In this document: positions 17,189 through 26,462 of the stretch, piece by piece
How positions within the stretch are numbered: the stretch's first letter is position 1
How the letters are laid out: the number at the start of each line of letters is the position of its first letter
NCBI GenBank assembly: GCA_937946835.1
Contig: CALFAV010000037.1
Span: 1-61,684 of the forward strand
DNA: 61,684 nucleotides
Direction: 5' to 3'
Origin: an uncultured Verrucomicrobiae bacterium
GTDB taxonomy: Bacteria > Verrucomicrobiota > Verrucomicrobiia > Limisphaerales > J093
Made by a program: the position numbers and the translations under genes
The notes under the pieces: generated by a model
Database searches by the model: none
The model's input: the letters and a program-made list of their open reading frames with translations, nothing else
Told to the model about the DNA's origin: nothing

Positions 17189-17364
17189 GGTTCGCGCCGG
17201 CCGAACTTCAAGCCGATGGCCCGCCGGGCGCGGCACGCTGACCGGTGGAGGGCCTGCGTCGTCGCCATGAAGGCACCGCGGGCCCGGACCAACTTTGGGG
17301 TGCGCGACAAGGCCGGTGAGATCGGCCGGTCCGGCTTGGAAACCCCGTGGTTCCCGGCAGCCGG

Positions 17365-20118
17365 TCAGACGGCTTTTTGCCCGCCGCCGTCCGCGCCTCC
17401 ACCGTCGAGGTCAATCAGGATGTCCCGCGGCTCGGCGCCCTTGCTGGGGCCGACGATGCCGCGGTTTTCCAATTCGTCCATGATGCGTGCCGCGCGGGTG
17501 TAGCCCAGGCGCAGGCGGCGCTGGAGCAGCGAGACACTGGCCTTTTGCTCGCTGCGAATGACCTCGATGCACTGCTGGATGAGGTCTTCGTCCTCGTCGC
17601 AACCGCTGGTCTCGCCCGGGCCGCTGCCGGGGGCGGCCAGTTGCTGGTGGATTTCCAGGTCGTAGAACGGCTTGCCCTGCCGGGCGATGAACTCGACCAG
17701 GGCCTGGATTTCCGGGTCGGTGACCAGCGCGCCCTGGGCACGGATGAGTTTGGCCGAACCGGGCGGCAGGTAGAGCATGTCGCCCTTGCCCAGCAGCTTG
17801 TCCGCGCCCATGGCGTCGAGAATGGTGCGCGAGTCCACGCGGCTGGCCACCTGGAAGGCGATCCGGGCGGGGATGTTCGCCTTGATGACGCCGGTGATGA
17901 CGTCCACCGAGGGGCGCTGGGTGGCCACGATGCAGTGGATGCCCGCCGCGCGGGCCATCTGGGTGATGCGGGCAATGGCCATCTCGACGTCCGCCGGGGC
18001 GACGAGCATCAGGTCCGCCAGCTCGTCAATGATGACCACGATGTAGCTGAGTTTGTCCGGGATGACGATGTCCTCGTCCTCGGGCACGACAATGTCCTCG
18101 TCCACCTGCACGGCAAACCCGTCGGCGCCGACCTCGATTTTTTCCTTCTTGCCCGAAAGCGGCAGCTCGGGTTCGCGCGGCGGCAGCGGTTTGTCTTTGG
18201 GCCGGTCGTTGAAGGCCTTGATGTTGCGGACGCCGACGCGGGCGAAAATCTGGTAGCGCTTCTCCATCTCGCTCACCACCCAGCGCAGGGCGAGGATGAC
18301 CTTCTTGGGGTCGGTCACCACCGGCACCACCAGGTGCGGCAGGGTGTTGTACTGCTGCAACTCGACCACCTTCGGGTCAATCATGACAAAGCGGAGCTGG
18401 TCGGGCGGAAACCGGTACAGGAGCGATGCCACCAGGGCGTTGATGCAAACCGATTTCCCCGATCCGGTGCTGCCGGCGATGAGCAGATGGGGCATGTCGG
18501 CCAGGTCCCCGATCAAAGGGTGCCCGTACACGTCCTTGCCCAGGGCCAGCGGGATGCGGGCCTTGGTGGTGCGCCACTCTTCCGACTCGAGCAGCTCGCG
18601 CAGAATGACCTTGGACTTGACGCGGTTGGGCACCTCGACACCCACCGAGCTTTTACCCGGCACCGGGGCGAGGATGTGGATGCGCTCGGCCTTGAGCGCG
18701 GCGGCGATGTTGTTGGTGAGGGCGGTGATTTTTTCGAGCTTCACGCCGGGGGCCGGGTGCAACTCGTAGCGGGTGATGGTGGGCCCTTTGGTGATGTCGC
18801 CGGGGGTGACCTGGATGTCGAACTGGGCCAGGGTTTGCTGCATGAGCCGCGCGTTGGCCATGAGCTCTTCCTTGGACTCGGTGGGCCGGACAGTGAGGTC
18901 GGGCAACGCCAACAGGTCCAGGGGGGGGAGCTGGTAGTTGCCGATCTGCGGCGGCCGGGAGACGGACAGCGGCTTGGCCCTGGGTTTGGAGGTCGGTCCG
19001 GGCCGCGAGAGGGCAGGGGAGGTAGGCGGGGCCGCGGCTGTAGGAACCTCGGTGCCGGTCACGCTTGGTGTCGGCGGGGTGGCAGGAGCCCCGGGCGGCT
19101 CCGAAGACTCCTCCCCGGCCGCCGGAGCCGGGGTCGCACGGAGGGCGTGGCCTTTGCCGAGGATGTCCGTGGTTGTGGCCGCGGCGACCTCCCGTGCCGG
19201 GATGACCTCGTTGATTTCGGGTTCTTCCTCGACCGGTCCTTTGAGCGGCTTGCCCGGGATGGTTTTGTCCGGTGACGCGCGCAGTTGCGGGATGCTCAGG
19301 TCGCGAACGGTCGGTTCGGGCACCGGTTTGAGGTCCGGCCCCAGTCCGGTCTGGGGGGCTTCGGGAATGGCGGGACCGGGCTTGGCCGGCTTGCCGTTTT
19401 GGGCCAGCACCCGGTCGAGTTCCTCCTGCAGGCGGCGGGCCTCTTTTTCGAGTTCCCGGGTGCGCTTTTCCAGGCTCTTTTCGTCGCCCGGGATAACCTC
19501 CGTGGGAGCCCGCCAGCGGGCCCAGAGGGCGCGGACCCAGTCGCCCAGTTGAAAGTTGGTCAGGCCGTACAGGCTGACGAGGTACAGGCAGGCATAAACA
19601 ATGGTGGCGCCCACCCCGCCAAACCAGCCCAGGCCGTGGTCGTTGAGCGCGCGGCCGATCACTCCGCCAGCGCCCGGGGCGTTCAGGTTGTGCGCCAGGT
19701 GTTCGAGGAAGCCCGCCCCGACGGCGGGCGCTTGCCGGGCCAGTTGCCCCAGGGCGAATCGGTCGGTGGCCAGGTCCAAGCCCCCGGCGCACGTGAGCAC
19801 CAGGAGCAGTGCCCACGGCCATTTGCGCCGCAGATACTCGAGGCTGGTCCAGAACTGCGCCAGTCCGAACCCCAGCAGCAGCACCGGCAACAGGTACGCC
19901 CCCGCGCCCAGGCTGAAAAAAAGGCCGTGCGCCAACTGCGCGCCCAAGCGGCCCGCCCAGTTGAGCGGGGGATCGTTCGGCGGGGTGCGCACGGCGGCCA
20001 GGTCGTACTTGTCGAACGTAAACAGGGCGGTGAACAGCAGCAGAGCCAGCCCAAGCAGGAGGATGCCCAGGATGTCGCTGCCGCCGCGGGAACCGTTGTT
20101 CGGGGCCTTCCGAGCCAC
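17365..20118 (-). CDS. ftsK: FtsK/SpoIIIE-type DNA translocase
   Basis: A 917-residue septal DNA pump that moves chromosomes and helps dimer resolution. N-terminal membrane segments lie within about 1-190. A Pro/Ala-rich linker (about 215-400), the motor with Walker A G-S-T-G-S-G-K-S near 550 and Walker B V-V-I-I-D-E-L-A-D-L near 690, and a C-terminal winged-helix gamma domain (about 850-917, S-V-S-L-L-Q-R-R-L-R-L-G-Y-T-R-A-A-R) follow. Between the Walker motifs an insert of roughly 60 residues contains K-K-E-K and repeated D-E-D-I-V motifs just before L-S-Y-I-V-V. Other FtsK proteins have a much shorter loop there. It lies downstream of ald on the same strand, 132 bases apart. Confidence 0.92.
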   Translation of the reverse strand: MARKAPNNGSRGGSDILGILLLGLALLLFTALFTFDKYDLAAVRTPPNDPPLNWAGRLGAQLAHGLFFSLGAGAYLLPVLLLGFGLAQFWTSLEYLRRKWPWALLLVLTCAGGLDLATDRFALGQLARQAPAVGAGFLEHLAHNLNAPGAGGVIGRALNDHGLGWFGGVGATIVYACLYLVSLYGLTNFQLGDWVRALWARWRAPTEVIPGDEKSLEKRTRELEKEARRLQEELDRVLAQNGKPAKPGPAIPEAPQTGLGPDLKPVPEPTVRDLSIPQLRASPDKTIPGKPLKGPVEEEPEINEVIPAREVAAATTTDILGKGHALRATPAPAAGEESSEPPGAPATPPTPSVTGTEVPTAAAPPTSPALSRPGPTSKPRAKPLSVSRPPQIGNYQLPPLDLLALPDLTVRPTESKEELMANARLMQQTLAQFDIQVTPGDITKGPTITRYELHPAPGVKLEKITALTNNIAAALKAERIHILAPVPGKSSVGVEVPNRVKSKVILRELLESEEWRTTKARIPLALGKDVYGHPLIGDLADMPHLLIAGSTGSGKSVCINALVASLLYRFPPDQLRFVMIDPKVVELQQYNTLPHLVVPVVTDPKKVILALRWVVSEMEKRYQIFARVGVRNIKAFNDRPKDKPLPPREPELPLSGKKEKIEVGADGFAVQVDEDIVVPEDEDIVIPDKLSYIVVIIDELADLMLVAPADVEMAIARITQMARAAGIHCIVATQRPSVDVITGVIKANIPARIAFQVASRVDSRTILDAMGADKLLGKGDMLYLPPGSAKLIRAQGALVTDPEIQALVEFIARQGKPFYDLEIHQQLAAPGSGPGETSGCDEDEDLIQQCIEVIRSEQKASVSLLQRRLRLGYTRAARIMDELENRGIVGPSKGAEPRDILIDLDGGGADGGGQKAV

Positions 20119-20250
20119 AGCCGCAATCTAGGAACGTCCCCCCGAACTGCAATGCGGAAAAGACCTGCGCACGGCGTCGGAGCGGAAGCATCCGCGGGGC
20201 AGGACAGGTAAAACCAGTTCCGGAGTCTGAGGAAAAAGCCCCGCCGCTGC

Positions 20251-21351
20251 TCAAAGCACCGGGGGGCTGTAGGGCAACCCGTGGGCCTCGGCCACGGCCC
20301 GGCAGGTGAGCCGACCGGCCTGGACGTTGATCCCGGAGACCAGTTCGGGCCGACGCCGGCAGGCCTCGGCCAGGCCGTGATCGGCCAGCAATTCGAGGTA
20401 CCCGTACGTCACGTTGGTCAGGGCCTGCGTGGCCGTGCGGGCGTAGGCGCCGGGCATGTTGGTCACGCAATAGTGCACCACCCCTTCCTCGACAAACACC
20501 GGGTCATCGTGGGTGGTGGGCCGGGAGGTCTCCGCGCAGCCGCCCTGGTCAATGGCAATATCCACCAACACGCTCCCCGGCCGCATCCGCCGCAGCATGT
20601 CCCGGCGAATCAGCCGCGGGGCGCGCGCCCCGGGCACGAGCACCGCACCGATGAGCAGGTCCACCTCGGGCAGGAGGTTCAACAGGTGGGCCTCGTTTGA
20701 GTACAGGGTGTGGGCGGTGTGCAGGGTGATGTCCAGGAAGCGCATCCGCTCCAGGTCCACCTCGAGGATGGTCACGTCCGCGCCCAGTCCGGTGGCCGTG
20801 CGGGCGGCGTTGACGCCGGAGGTGCCCCCGCCGAGCACCACCACCCGACCGGGCAGCACGCCCGGCACACCCCCCAGGAGCGTGCCGCTGCCGCCGCAGT
20901 GTTTGCCCAGGAAATACGCGCCCACGTAAATGGACATGCGGCCGGCAATCTCGCTCATCGGCTCCAACAACGGCAGCCGGCCCCTGACTTCGACTGTTTC
21001 GTAGGCGATGGCCGTCACGCCCGCGCGCAGGAGGCCCTCGGTCAACGCGCGATCCGGCGCCAGGTGCAGGTAGGTGAAAAGGATCTGGCCGGGCCGCAGC
21101 AGGGGGATCTCCGACGGTTGCGGCTCTTTAACCTTCACCACCAGCTCGGCCCGCTCGAATACCGCCGCATGGTCGTCCACCAGTTCCGCGCCGGCCTGGC
21201 GGTAATCCTCGTCCGCGAAGCCCGCGCCCAGCCCCGCGCCGCGTTCCACCATCACCCGGTGTCCGCGCCGAATCAGTTGGTAAGCCGCCGAGGGCAATAG
21301 CCCCACCCGGAATTCCTTGGCTTTGATTTCCTGGGGAACGCCAATGACCAT
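20251..21351 (-). CDS. ald: Alanine dehydrogenase
   Basis: A 366-residue NAD-dependent enzyme for reversible oxidative deamination of alanine to pyruvate. Family motifs are complete: I-G-V-P-Q-E-I-K at the start, V-K-V-K-E-P with the substrate lysine, L-F-T-Y-L-H-L-A with the catalytic histidine, V-V-V-L-G-G-G-T-S-G-V-N-A-A (Rossmann loop), D-I-A-I-D-Q-G-G and N-M-P-G-A. ATG 21351 gives the normal N-terminus; the frame is open further upstream over the prenyltransferase gene. Together with the glutamate synthase-like protein it may link ammonia and carbon metabolism. Confidence 0.93.
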   Translation of the reverse strand: MVIGVPQEIKAKEFRVGLLPSAAYQLIRRGHRVMVERGAGLGAGFADEDYRQAGAELVDDHAAVFERAELVVKVKEPQPSEIPLLRPGQILFTYLHLAPDRALTEGLLRAGVTAIAYETVEVRGRLPLLEPMSEIAGRMSIYVGAYFLGKHCGGSGTLLGGVPGVLPGRVVVLGGGTSGVNAARTATGLGADVTILEVDLERMRFLDITLHTAHTLYSNEAHLLNLLPEVDLLIGAVLVPGARAPRLIRRDMLRRMRPGSVLVDIAIDQGGCAETSRPTTHDDPVFVEEGVVHYCVTNMPGAYARTATQALTNVTYGYLELLADHGLAEACRRRPELVSGINVQAGRLTCRAVAEAHGLPYSPPVL

Positions 21352-21568
21352 GCCCCAGCGTGCCACAACCCCGGCGGGCCGACAAACGCAAAGCCAGGCG
21401 CCAGCGGAGGCGGGCTTTAACCACGCGGCTTGCCGCGGGCCGAGTGAGGCGCCGCCCTCCGATGTTTCCGGGCTGGACGCGGGCCGAACGGTTTCCCCGG
21501 CCGCGCCCGGGCGGCTTCTGCCCCGCGGGAGTCCCCTCGAGGAGCCCGCACGCGGAACGTCCACGACC

Positions 21569-22456
21569 TCAAGTGGCCGGGATGGACCTTTGCAGGAGCA
21601 GGGCGGAGACGAAGAACAGCAGGAAAGCCGGCAGCACGTACCACGGCTCGCCGGCCGTGGCCAGCAGGTCCACGAGCACGATGCCGGCCAGCAAATTGGC
21701 CACGGCAACACCCGGCGGGCGGGGCTCCCGACCGACCACGAACCGCAGGGCCGGCAGAATCCAAATCACCAACAGCAGTCCCAGGTAAAAGGCGCGCTCG
21801 CGGTAGTTGGGGCCGTCGGGCGCGGTGCCGTTCATCAAGACGGCCAGCAGCAGCGGTGCGGCAAAGGTTAGCAGCGGCCACCAGTGGATCGGGCCCGGAA
21901 GCGACTCGCGGCGCGCAAGAGCGCTCAGCCCGGCCACGTAGAGCCCCAGGGCCAGACCGCACCACAGCGCGTGCCCCGGCGGGCCGCCACTGGCAAGGGC
22001 GGCCAGGAGGTAGAGTTGAAACCGGCAGGCGCCCATCAGAATCACGGCCAAGGGGGTTCGCTTGTGCAGGGCGTTGTACAGTACCGTGGTCCCGGCCAGA
22101 AGCGCCGCCTGCACCGCGGCGCTGCTGCCCAAAAAGGCGCCACCCGCCACACCCAGGACCAGCCAGAGCCAGCCCAGTTGCCAAACCAGCTTTTCGGCGA
22201 TCTGCCCGGAAGGGATGGGGCGTTCCCGCCGCCGCTGGCGATCGAAGTCCGCGTCAAAGGCGTCGTTGAGGTAAACCCCGCCGAGGTACAAGCACGCCCC
22301 CACCGCGCACAACAGCACGAACCGGGGTGAGGCGCCGCCCCCGGCGAGCACCCAGCCGGCCAGGCAGTTGGACCAGACCGTGGGCAGATTCGACACCCGC
22401 CCCAGCACGAGCAAGGTGCGCCAGCTCGGGGCGGGTGACATGGCGTCGGCGCGCAT
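21569..22456 (-). CDS. UbiA-family prenyltransferase (SCO3242/EboC-like)
   Basis: A 295-residue membrane enzyme with about eight or nine helices and the prenyl-diphosphate motif N-D-A-F-D-A-D-F-D near 64-72, followed by R-R-R-E-R-P-I-P-S-G. UbiA enzymes attach prenyl chains to aromatic or other acceptors. The second motif of classical UbiA (D-x-x-x-D) is replaced by A-L-A-R-R-E, as I recall for the SCO3242/EboC branch, so the acceptor is probably not a quinone precursor. No other ebo-cluster gene is present. It is followed on the same strand by ald. Confidence 0.75.
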   Translation of the reverse strand: MRADAMSPAPSWRTLLVLGRVSNLPTVWSNCLAGWVLAGGGASPRFVLLCAVGACLYLGGVYLNDAFDADFDRQRRRERPIPSGQIAEKLVWQLGWLWLVLGVAGGAFLGSSAAVQAALLAGTTVLYNALHKRTPLAVILMGACRFQLYLLAALASGGPPGHALWCGLALGLYVAGLSALARRESLPGPIHWWPLLTFAAPLLLAVLMNGTAPDGPNYRERAFYLGLLLVIWILPALRFVVGREPRPPGVAVANLLAGIVLVDLLATAGEPWYVLPAFLLFFVSALLLQRSIPAT

Positions 22457-22521
22457 CCGCCGGAGTGCTTAGCAGGAAGGCCGGGGCAGGCAATCCCGGA
22501 AGGAAAACAAGCCCGGGGAAC

Positions 22522-22550
22522 AAAAAAATGGCGCGGCATTCCGCCGCGCC
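22522..22550 (-). terminator. Rho-independent terminator of the YceI-family gene
   Basis: On the minus strand GGCGCGGC and GCCGCGCC form a perfect 8-bp stem with a five-base loop, followed by A and seven T. It lies 24 bases after the stop of the gene ending at 22574. This is the clearest intrinsic terminator in the window. Confidence 0.9.
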
Positions 22551-22573
22551 CGGGGAGTGGAAAGAGCCGAGGG

Positions 22574-23239
22574 TTATTTGGCCGGAGCGGCCGTACCCAC
22601 CAGCCACTCGAATTTGACCGTCACCTCATCGCCGGTGGTGATGCGGCTCATGCCGGGGATGTTCGGCGAGGGCGGAGTGATGCCGAAGTCGGTCATCTTG
22701 AGTTTGGTTTCCCCGCTAAATTTGAAGCGTTCGCCGTCCAGACGCTGGAGCGCCACCACCAGTTTGCAGGGCTGCGTTTTGCCCGCAACGGTCAGGTCGC
22801 CCACCGTCTCGAACCGGGCGTTGCCGGCGGCGTCCGGCTCGCCCTGGAGGGCCATTTCCTTGACTTTGAACACGATGTCCCGGTGTTCCTTCATGTTCAT
22901 GGCCTCCTGCATGATCTCGTCCATCTTCTGCCCGCTGCTGCTCTTGAGCGAGCGCACCGGGATGGCGATTTCGGCCTTCGGGTTGGTTTCCCGGGTGGTC
23001 AGGCTCTTGACGGACTGGAGCGTTTTATCGGTGAGGAACTCGGGTTCAACCTCGAACGTGCCACGGATGATGGCGCTTTCGGCGTACCAGTCGTGAATGG
23101 AAGAAGTGCCCTCCATGCGGACCTTGCTGCCCGGCTTGGAGGCGAGCTTGATCCAATCAGCCGCCTGCGTGGCGGTGGTCAGGGCCATTGCCAGGATGGC
23201 GGTGGTGGTCCGGGAGATGACGTGCGCTTTCATGGTCAT
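22574..23239 (-). CDS. YceI-family periplasmic protein
   Basis: A 221-residue protein with a cleavable signal peptide (M-T-M-K-A-H-V...A-T-Q-A-A-D). The lipocalin-like YceI pattern follows: G-T-S-S-I-H-D-W, G-T-F-E-V, D-L-T-V-A-G-K-T-Q-P and M-T-D-F-G-I. YceI proteins bind isoprenoid-like ligands; their role here is unknown. ATG 23239 or the in-frame ATG 23233 both give a normal signal peptide. It lies 38 bases downstream of the Gfo/Idh/MocA gene on the same strand, and a strong terminator follows. Confidence 0.85.
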   Translation of the reverse strand: MTMKAHVISRTTTAILAMALTTATQAADWIKLASKPGSKVRMEGTSSIHDWYAESAIIRGTFEVEPEFLTDKTLQSVKSLTTRETNPKAEIAIPVRSLKSSSGQKMDEIMQEAMNMKEHRDIVFKVKEMALQGEPDAAGNARFETVGDLTVAGKTQPCKLVVALQRLDGERFKFSGETKLKMTDFGITPPSPNIPGMSRITTGDEVTVKFEWLVGTAAPAK

Positions 23240-23277
23240 GTCGTTTCGATGATTTGGTTTGGCGGGAAATTCAGGGC

Positions 23278-24648
23278 TCAACTCACCTCGAACCATTCGC
23301 GGGCGAAGGTGATCGGTTCGCCTTTGATCAACGCTTCGTTGGCCTTGATGGCCGTGACCGTGGCCCGGTAGCCGTCGAGCGCGTCCGCGGCGTTCGCGCG
23401 CTTCTTGGCCAGGTCCTGCAGGTAGGCGCGCAGGTCCTCATCGCTGCCCTCGCCGTAGCTCTCGGCAAAGTCCTTCACCCCGGCGGCCAGATTGCCCGAG
23501 TTGATCAGGAAGTTTTCCAGTGCGTACTGGAGCGCCGATTTCGGGTCCACCACGTCCTCGCCCTTGCGGGCTTCCTTCTGGGCGTCCTGCTTGGTCGCGC
23601 CGGCGCGCAGGACAATGCCGCTTTCCTTGTAAAAGCTCTCCTTGACCGCATAGACCTCCCAGCCCAGCAGCGGGGCGTCCACCTCCTTGAACATCCAGGC
23701 GCGGCGCTCGCGCATCATGATCGCGCAATCGGTGCCAAAAAACACCCCCATCTCCGCGTCGAACGAGTTGCCCAGCGTGGCCTCGAAGCTGTAGTGCGTG
23801 CCGTTGGGGTAGCGCAACAGGGTCTGGACGTTGTCAAACACGTCACGGCCGTCCTTGTAAAAGCTGATGGCCCCCACGCCCATGACCGCGGTGGGCAGAC
23901 CGTTGAGGAACCAGTTGGCCAGGTCCAGATGGTGAACCCCCAGCTCCCCCACCAACCCGATCGAAGTGGCGCGGTGCAGGCGCCAGTTCATGGCCTGTTC
24001 GCGCTCGGGCGTGGCCGCGGCGACCCGCCAGCTCATTTTGCGATGGAACTGGCTGCGACCCTTGAGGGGCGTGCCCAGCACTCCGGTGCGAACGAACTCG
24101 AGCAGTTTGACGATCTGCAGGTCCGAGCGGACCTGCAGGCCGGGCTGGAAATTGACCTTGAGCTGCTTGCGGGCGGCCGCGGCGATGGCGCGCGCGTCCT
24201 CGACCGTGGTGGCCAGGGGCGCCTCGCAATAGACGTGTTTGCCGGCGGCCAGCGCCGCCAGGACGATGTCCTTGTGCAGGTGCGTGGGTGTGGCCACGAC
24301 CACCGCTTCCACGTCCCGGTTGTCCAGCAGTTTGGTGTAATCGCCGTATCGCTCGGCATTCGGGGCGAGCGCCGCCCCGCGCTTCAGGAAGGCGGGGTAG
24401 TTGTCACAAACGGCCACGACAGGACCGAAGCTGATGGTTGAAAGCGTCTTGAGAATCTCGCGCCCCCAGGTGCCACAGCCGATGACACCCACTTTGACCG
24501 GCGGGGTTTCGCCCTTGTAACTGGTGGCCGGTGGGGTGCTTTCCGCCGCCAGGATGGGCACGCCCCCCAACAAGCTCATCATGGCGGTCGCGGAGGTGCC
24601 GCGCAGAAACTCGCGTCGGTTCAGCTCGGTGGTTTCGTGTGGCTTCAT
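23278..24648 (-). CDS. Tat-exported Gfo/Idh/MocA-family oxidoreductase
   Basis: A 456-residue NAD(P)-dependent sugar oxidoreductase-like protein. The Tat signal is N-R-R-E-F-L-R followed by a hydrophobic segment and A-A-E. The nucleotide fold has V-G-V-I-G-C-G-T-W-G and V-A-V-C-D; the family lysine position near E-A-P-L reads C-E-A-P rather than C-E-K-P. The substrate domain has G-E-L-G-V-H-H-L-D. ATG 24648 is chosen as the first start that gives a compact Tat leader. Export suggests tightly bound cofactor. The E-A-P change would remove the usual catalytic lysine, so this copy may not be a normal dehydrogenase. Confidence 0.85.
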   Translation of the reverse strand: MKPHETTELNRREFLRGTSATAMMSLLGGVPILAAESTPPATSYKGETPPVKVGVIGCGTWGREILKTLSTISFGPVVAVCDNYPAFLKRGAALAPNAERYGDYTKLLDNRDVEAVVVATPTHLHKDIVLAALAAGKHVYCEAPLATTVEDARAIAAAARKQLKVNFQPGLQVRSDLQIVKLLEFVRTGVLGTPLKGRSQFHRKMSWRVAAATPEREQAMNWRLHRATSIGLVGELGVHHLDLANWFLNGLPTAVMGVGAISFYKDGRDVFDNVQTLLRYPNGTHYSFEATLGNSFDAEMGVFFGTDCAIMMRERRAWMFKEVDAPLLGWEVYAVKESFYKESGIVLRAGATKQDAQKEARKGEDVVDPKSALQYALENFLINSGNLAAGVKDFAESYGEGSDEDLRAYLQDLAKKRANAADALDGYRATVTAIKANEALIKGEPITFAREWFEVS

Positions 24649-24887
24649 AAAACGACTTTTCCGTTGGACCACTGCTGCCGGTCCGTTTCGGTCGCTCGTG
24701 GGCCGGCACTTTGCGCGGTGCGGCGCTTTTTGCCAATGGAATTTCCATCCGCCGGCCAGTCCACCCCCGGGTATCCGGGTGTTCCAACGCGCACTTGGAC
24801 GCCTTCGATGCCGCCACCATTCGGACCGTGCCGCTGGGAGGTCGTTTCCGAATTGTCCCCGCTCGACCGGCTGGTCACAGTCCGGTC

Positions 24888-25376
24888 GTGAATTTTCGGG
24901 AAAAAATTCTGCCCGACCCCGCGGCCCTCCGCGCCTGGCGCGAGGCGCAGCGGGCCGCGCACCGCTGTGTGGTGGCTACCAACGGCTGTTTCGACCTGCT
25001 GCACGTGGGGCATGTCACCTACCTCGAGGCTGCGCGCCGCCTGGGTGATGCGCTGATCGTGGCGGTCAACGGCGACGCCTCGGTGCGCGCCCTCAAGGGG
25101 CCCGGGCGACCGTTGAACCCCGAGGGAGACCGGGCGGCCGTGCTGGCCGCGCTCGAGGCCGTGAGCGCCGTGTATGTCTTCCCCGAGCCGGATGCGCGGG
25201 CGTTTCTCGAACTGGTCCGGCCGGAGGTTTATGCCAAGGGCGGGGATTACACGCTGGACACGATCAACCAGGCCGAGCGCCGGCTGGTGGAGAGTTACGG
25301 CGGCCGGGTGGTGGTGGTGGCCGGCGTGCCGGGCCGTTCCACCAGCGCCCTGGTACGCCGGCTGGCGGGCAATTAA
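24888..25376 (+). CDS. rfaE2: D-glycero-beta-D-manno-heptose 1-phosphate adenylyltransferase (RfaE2)
   Basis: A 162-residue cytidylyltransferase-fold enzyme that makes ADP-heptose for the lipopolysaccharide core. It has N-G-C-F-D-L-L-H-V-G-H-V with the HxGH motif, V-A-V-N-G-D-A-S-V, and G-R-S-T-S-A-L at the end. It is the separate C-terminal half of HldE; the kinase half (RfaE1) is not in the window. GTG 24888 (V-N-F-R-E-K-I-L) gives normal length. A UroD-like gene follows after 22 bases. Confidence 0.88.
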   Translation: MNFREKILPDPAALRAWREAQRAAHRCVVATNGCFDLLHVGHVTYLEAARRLGDALIVAVNGDASVRALKGPGRPLNPEGDRAAVLAALEAVSAVYVFPEPDARAFLELVRPEVYAKGGDYTLDTINQAERRLVESYGGRVVVVAGVPGRSTSALVRRLAGN

Positions 25377-25398
25377 AGAGCGCAGCCGCATTTGCCCC

Positions 25399-26442
25399 AT
25401 GCCGAGCAACGCGACTCCCCAGCCGGAACGTCTCGGAACCGGTCCGGAGCCGCGTCCGGTGAACCGCTTGTACCAATTGGCCCGGACCGGCCGGCGCCCG
25501 TTGACCCTGCCGCTGCTGGTCTATCCCGGGGCGCGCCTGGCCGGGGTGAGCGTGCGCGACATGGTGACCCGCCCGGAGGCCCAGGTCGCCGCGATCACCG
25601 CGCTGCATGAGCGCTACCAAACCCCCGTGGTGCTTTCGGCCATGGACTTGAGTGTCGAGGCCGAAGCGTGGGGTTGTACCGTGGGATGGTCGGATACCGA
25701 AGTCCCCACGGTCCTCTCGCCGTGTGTGCGCACCCGGGCCGAGATCGAAGCCCTGGAAGCGCCGGGGCCGGGGGCGGGCCGCACCGGCGTTTATATCGAG
25801 GTCGTCCGGCAGCTTGGCCGGCTGCCCGATCGTCCGGTGGTCCTGGGGTGTGCGATCGGACCCTTTTCGCTGGCCGCGCGGCTGTTCGGGGTGGGCGAAT
25901 TGCTGGCGCTCACCCTCGAAGATCCGGAATCGGCCCACCGGCTGGTGAACAAGGCAACGGGGTTTTTGACGGCCTACGCGGCCGCCTTCCGGGAAGCGGG
26001 TGCGGACGGCGTGGTGATGGCGGAGCCCACGGCCGGGTTGCTCTCGCCGTCGGCACTGGAGGCGTTTTCCTCGGCTTACGTGGCGCGCGTGGCCCGGGTG
26101 GTGGAAACGCCCGATTTCGTGATCGTCTTGCACAATTGCGCCGCGCGGCTGGTGCATCTGCCGGCCGTGCTGGCCAGCGGGGTGCGAATGCTCCACTTCG
26201 GCGCGCCGATGGACATGGCGCTGGCGCTGGCGCAGGTGCCCGACACGGTGTTCGTGGGCGGCAACCTTGATCCGGCGACGGTGTTTCTCCGGTCCCGGCC
26301 GGCGGAGGTTGCGGCAGCGACACGGGAGTTGCAACGTGTCGTGGCCGGGCGACGCAATTTCATCCTTTCCTCGGGCTGCGATGTACCGCCGCAGACCCCG
26401 CTGGCCAACGTGGACGCCTTTTTCGCCGCAGCGCGCGGCTGA
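25399..26442 (+). CDS. Uroporphyrinogen decarboxylase/MtaA-family methyltransferase-like protein
   Basis: A 347-residue TIM-barrel protein of the UroD superfamily, closer to the methylcobalamin:coenzyme M type (MtaA/MtbA). It carries the zinc pattern H-N-C (around 253-255) and a later cysteine in S-S-G-C-D-V-P-P, plus G-G-N-L-D-P. UroD enzymes lack this zinc site, so haem synthesis is unlikely. No corrinoid protein or methyltransferase partner is adjacent. Related proteins in non-methanogens probably move methyl groups from unknown donors. Confidence 0.72.
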   Translation: MPSNATPQPERLGTGPEPRPVNRLYQLARTGRRPLTLPLLVYPGARLAGVSVRDMVTRPEAQVAAITALHERYQTPVVLSAMDLSVEAEAWGCTVGWSDTEVPTVLSPCVRTRAEIEALEAPGPGAGRTGVYIEVVRQLGRLPDRPVVLGCAIGPFSLAARLFGVGELLALTLEDPESAHRLVNKATGFLTAYAAAFREAGADGVVMAEPTAGLLSPSALEAFSSAYVARVARVVETPDFVIVLHNCAARLVHLPAVLASGVRMLHFGAPMDMALALAQVPDTVFVGGNLDPATVFLRSRPAEVAAATRELQRVVAGRRNFILSSGCDVPPQTPLANVDAFFAAARG

Positions 26443-26462
26443 GGGATTGGGCGGCCGCGACC

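Noticed and set aside
17347..19275. A 642-codon plus-strand open frame opposite ftsK
   Set aside because: Composition is antisense-like (L, V, G, H, D-rich) and no motif is present; ftsK is unmistakable.
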